This document shows, one piece after another, positions 15,318 to 17,057 of a stretch of 17,057 nucleotides of DNA. The stretch is from Oscillospiraceae bacterium (GTDB lineage: Bacteria; Bacillota; Clostridia; Oscillospirales; Ruminococcaceae). Each line of letters begins with the position of its first letter. The first letter of the stretch is position 1. The translations under genes were made by a program, and so were the position numbers. Under the pieces are notes generated by a model that was not told the origin of the DNA, ran no database searches, and was given only the letters and a program-made list of their open reading frames with translations. The DNA lies in the NCBI GenBank assembly GCA_016295145.1, contig JAEDLR010000044.1, positions 1 to 17,057 on the forward strand, given 5' to 3'.

Positions 15318-15950
15318 TCACATATCAGATTCTTCGGGCAGCAACGGCACAAGTCCCAGCACCTCAAATGCCTGCGACTGCTGCCACATCTGTGCGGAAA
15401 GCATGATTTCAAATCCCTCGCCAGGGTTGCATTGAATCTGCTTTGGGTCAAATTTCGGCAGACCGAAGCATGCGATAGCATTGGCGATCACGCCGGCATG
15501 CGTTACAATCGCCACATGACGGAAATCCTGCTCCATCATCTCCATGAGGATACGGTGCAGACCGCGATAGGTGCGCACGCAAAGATCCGATACGCTTTCG
15601 CCCTCGGGTGGTTTGGCATCCATGCCGCCTTTGAGCCACTGGCGGTATTCGGGATTGTCAATCAGTTCATCGGCTGTTTTACCCTCAAACTTTCCGAAAT
15701 GCAGCTCTGCAAAATCTTCGGCAACTACGATCTCGGCATCAGGGAACAAAATCTCGGCAGTTTCGGTGCAACGCTCCAGAGGACTGGTGTATACGCGCTC
15801 CACCTTGGGATATACATAACTGTCAAGCAGATCATACAACCCGCTTCTGCCCTTATCTGAAAGCGCATAATCTGTGGTGCCGATGTAACGACCTTCTTCG
15901 TTGGCTTTGGTCTGTCCGTGACGGATCAGACTGATGTGGTAGTTTCTCAT
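15318..15950 (-). CDS. Histidine phosphatase family protein (phosphoglycerate mutase-like)
   Basis: A 210-residue branch-1 histidine phosphatase. LIRHGQT carries the phosphorylated H11 and R10; SPLERCTETA gives R60; E82 in AELHFGKFEGK is the likely general acid; H151 in VTHAGVIAN closes the phosphate pocket. Members include cofactor-dependent phosphoglycerate mutases, CobC (alpha-ribazole phosphatase) and broad phosphatases. The short length and the FGKFEGK segment fit the CobC/PhoE-like group rather than glycolytic mutase, but no cobalamin genes are nearby, so the substrate is open. GAAAGGA eight bases before ATG supports the start. It leads a two-gene unit with the small membrane protein and is divergent from the XRE regulator, sharing a 175-bp control region with it. 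Confidence 0.9.
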   Translation of the reverse strand: MRNYHISLIRHGQTKANEEGRYIGTTDYALSDKGRSGLYDLLDSYVYPKVERVYTSPLERCTETAEILFPDAEIVVAEDFAELHFGKFEGKTADELIDNPEYRQWLKGGMDAKPPEGESVSDLCVRTYRGLHRILMEMMEQDFRHVAIVTHAGVIANAIACFGLPKFDPKQIQCNPGEGFEIMLSAQMWQQSQAFEVLGLVPLLPEESDM

Positions 15951-16042
15951 AGGTTTGATCCTTTCTATGGCTTTGGCACATTTTCGTCGATATCAACAAA
16001 AAAGAAGCGCGAATTTTGTGCGGTATTTTTTCATGCAGGGAC

Positions 16043-16071
16043 TTTACAAATTATACTGTTTGTTATATAAT
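16043..16071 (+). promoter_or_regulatory. Promoter of the XRE regulator gene
   Basis: TTTACA at 16043-16048 and TATAAT at 16066-16071 are exactly 17 bp apart. The leader would be about 48 bases to the ATG at 16126. Confidence 0.85.
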
Positions 16072-16076
16072 GTAAA
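16050..16076 (-). promoter_or_regulatory. Mirrored - strand promoter candidate for the phosphatase operon
   Basis: On the - strand, TTTACA (16076-16071) and TATAAT (16055-16050) are 15 bp apart, shorter than ideal. It almost fully overlaps the + strand promoter, and the TTTACA/TGTAAA arms make an inverted repeat spanning 16043-16076. Confidence 0.45.
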
Positions 16077-16125
16077 GGCATCCCTTTTTGGATTATTATA
16101 TCGGACGCAAGGAGAATACTTTCAT

Positions 16126-16839
16126 ATGAATCCCGATTTCGCCAGAATTATTACATTGCAACGCAAAGAACGCAAAATCAGTCAGAAGCAGGCTGCCAGT
16201 GATCTGGGCATCTCGCAGGCATTGCTCTCCCACTATGAAAAGGGCATCCGTGAGTGCGGTCTGGATTTTTTGGTAAAAATTGCCGATTACTACGGTGTTT
16301 CCTGCGATTATCTGCTGGGCCGTACCCCCGAACCCGAAGGCAGAACGCTCAGTATTGAGGAGATTCCCGATGATGACGGCAACAATGCAATGCCCTCCAA
16401 CGAGGTCATTCGTTTCTACCGCAAGATCATCAACAATTCCATCAGTCTGCTGTTTTCGTTCTCTCAGCGTGCCAATTCCTTTACGCTGATCCGCGAGGTC
16501 TCATCGTATCTGATGCTCTCGGTATACAAGCTGTTCCGCATCATCTACAATGCCTGCCCCCAGAACGACCAGAAGCTATTCCGTGTACCCAAGGTGGTTG
16601 CAAACGACAGTGCCAACGCGATCATTTCGCTGAATGAAGCGAATATCAAGGCTGCTTCCAGCGGTATTGCACTGGGTGCCAACGATGCGGTCCGCGATGC
16701 CAATACGCTGTATGTGACCACTGCAACGCTCTCACAGGATTTTTCAGAATACGCTTCGTCGCTGCTGAACCTCGTCAAAATCAGTGAAGACAGCATTCAG
16801 CGAACCAGAGACGGTCTGGAAACGCAGAAACGCCCATAA
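16126..16839 (+). CDS. XRE-family helix-turn-helix regulator with unassigned helical C-terminal region
   Basis: A 237-residue protein. Residues about 4-65 are a standard HTH_3 (lambda Cro/CI-like) DNA-binding domain: LQRKERKISQKQAASDLGISQALLSHYEKG, with the recognition helix at about 30-38, then LVKIADYYGVSCDYLLGRTP. An acidic linker (about 76-92) leads to a mostly helical region (about 93-232) rich in Ala, Ser and Asn that I cannot place in a family; it has no LexA/CI peptidase motif and no obvious ligand fold. The ATG at 16126 is chosen because AAGGAGA lies about ten bases upstream and the HTH starts at once; the in-frame ATG at 15955 would put the promoter inside the gene. It is divergent from the phosphatase operon and may control both sides and itself through the inverted repeat at the promoter. 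Confidence 0.85.
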   Translation: MNPDFARIITLQRKERKISQKQAASDLGISQALLSHYEKGIRECGLDFLVKIADYYGVSCDYLLGRTPEPEGRTLSIEEIPDDDGNNAMPSNEVIRFYRKIINNSISLLFSFSQRANSFTLIREVSSYLMLSVYKLFRIIYNACPQNDQKLFRVPKVVANDSANAIISLNEANIKAASSGIALGANDAVRDANTLYVTTATLSQDFSEYASSLLNLVKISEDSIQRTRDGLETQKRP

Positions 16840-16861
16840 AGACATTATACCATGATCTCGC

Positions 16862-16882
16862 AAAAAAAGGAAGCCTTTTTTT
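16862..16882 (+). terminator. Terminator after the XRE regulator
   Basis: Seven A plus GG (16862-16870) pair with CC plus seven T (16874-16882) around an AAG loop. A second seven-T run at 16886-16892 follows and could pair with the same A run as an alternative fold. Confidence 0.75.
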
Positions 16883-16907
16883 CAGTTTTTTTGCTGATGC
16901 TGGATTT

Positions 16908-17057
16908 GCGGTTGCAGGGAAAACCACTGTCCCACAATGAGTTTACAAGAGGTATAGTGGCTGCAATACGCTAGGTTCGCGGCAGTTTTGATCTGCTGCA
17001 GATTATGACTCGATGCGATATCTGAATGGGTACGGCTAGGGCTTGGATATTCCATAT
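16908..17057 (+). other. Terminal non-coding segment with nested complementary arms; unassigned
   Basis: No ORF of note is seen. Three helices nest in register: GCG (16908-16910) with CGC (16969-16971), TTGCAG (16912-16917) with CTGCAA (16961-16966), and CCACT (16924-16928) with AGTGG (16956-16960). Two more follow: GCGGCAG (16979-16985) with CTGCTGC (16993-16999, one G-U), and CAGAT (16999-17003) with ATCTG (17020-17024), which share base 16999 and so cannot both form in full. This may be a structured RNA or leader running past the window. It does not match tmRNA, RNase P RNA, SRP RNA or tRNA signatures known to me. Confidence 0.35.

Noticed and set aside
15955..16125. 57-residue N-terminal extension of the XRE protein
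   Set aside because: The extension covers the promoter and ribosome binding site and has no family match; the HTH begins right after the ATG at 16126.
16905..17057. tmRNA, RNase P RNA, SRP RNA or tRNA at the right edge
   Set aside because: None of their conserved cores is present; GGTTCG at 16974 is not in a T-arm context.
1..17057. CRISPR array, insertion sequence, prophage or toxin-antitoxin pair
   Set aside because: No spaced direct repeats, transposase, integrase or terminal repeats were seen on either strand, and the XRE gene is not paired with a recognisable toxin.

Overview
The window looks like chromosomal DNA of a cellulosome-forming Ruminococcus-type bacterium (Oscillospiraceae/Ruminococcaceae, Bacillota). 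The reasons are: two secreted proteins with C-terminal two-repeat dockerins, one of them a cohesin-dockerin adaptor of the ScaC kind; a whiA gene; strong AGGAGG-type ribosome binding sites; sigma-A-type promoters with 17-bp spacers; and roughly balanced base composition. The species cannot be fixed from this sequence alone. R. champanellensis or R. flavefaciens relatives would fit.

Left part (1-6947, all + strand): a compact run of the 3' part of whiA, a HAD phosphatase, dnaE (DNA polymerase III alpha) and a dGTPase-like HD hydrolase. The genes are 3 to 44 bp apart or overlap (dnaE stop and hydrolase start share a base, TAATG). pyrE follows with its own promoter and a leader hairpin. A perfect 10-bp hairpin separates pyrE from convergent prfC (release factor 3, - strand), whose best start is a TTG codon.

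Middle (8607-14867): a 524-bp intergenic stretch holds the prfC promoter and the control region of a small scaffoldin (signal peptide, one cohesin, one dockerin). Next come a strong terminator, glyA with a clear promoter, a weaker terminator, a CPA2-type cation/proton antiporter and, 20 bp behind it, a large secreted protein. That protein has a papain-like Cys/His domain, a bacterial Ig-like domain, BspA-type leucine-rich repeats and a dockerin. The scaffoldin and this protein are the accessory cell-surface part of the window. The scaffoldin could link dockerin-bearing enzymes to a larger scaffold, and the second protein is likely a client of some cohesin. Their dockerins differ at the predicted recognition positions, so they probably dock to different partners.

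Right part (14867-17057): a - strand pair (histidine phosphatase, then a small three-span membrane protein) is divergent from an XRE-family regulator. The two sides share a near-symmetric DNA element in which -35 and -10 boxes are mirrored on both strands. After the regulator and its terminator, the last 150 bp contain nested complementary segments but no convincing ORF. This may be an unassigned structured RNA or control region cut by the window edge.

No tRNA, rRNA, CRISPR array, insertion sequence or prophage was recognised. Most of the window is ordinary housekeeping. The parts worth following up are the stand-alone adaptor scaffoldin, the antiporter-linked dockerin protein, the mirrored divergent promoter and the 3' structured segment.
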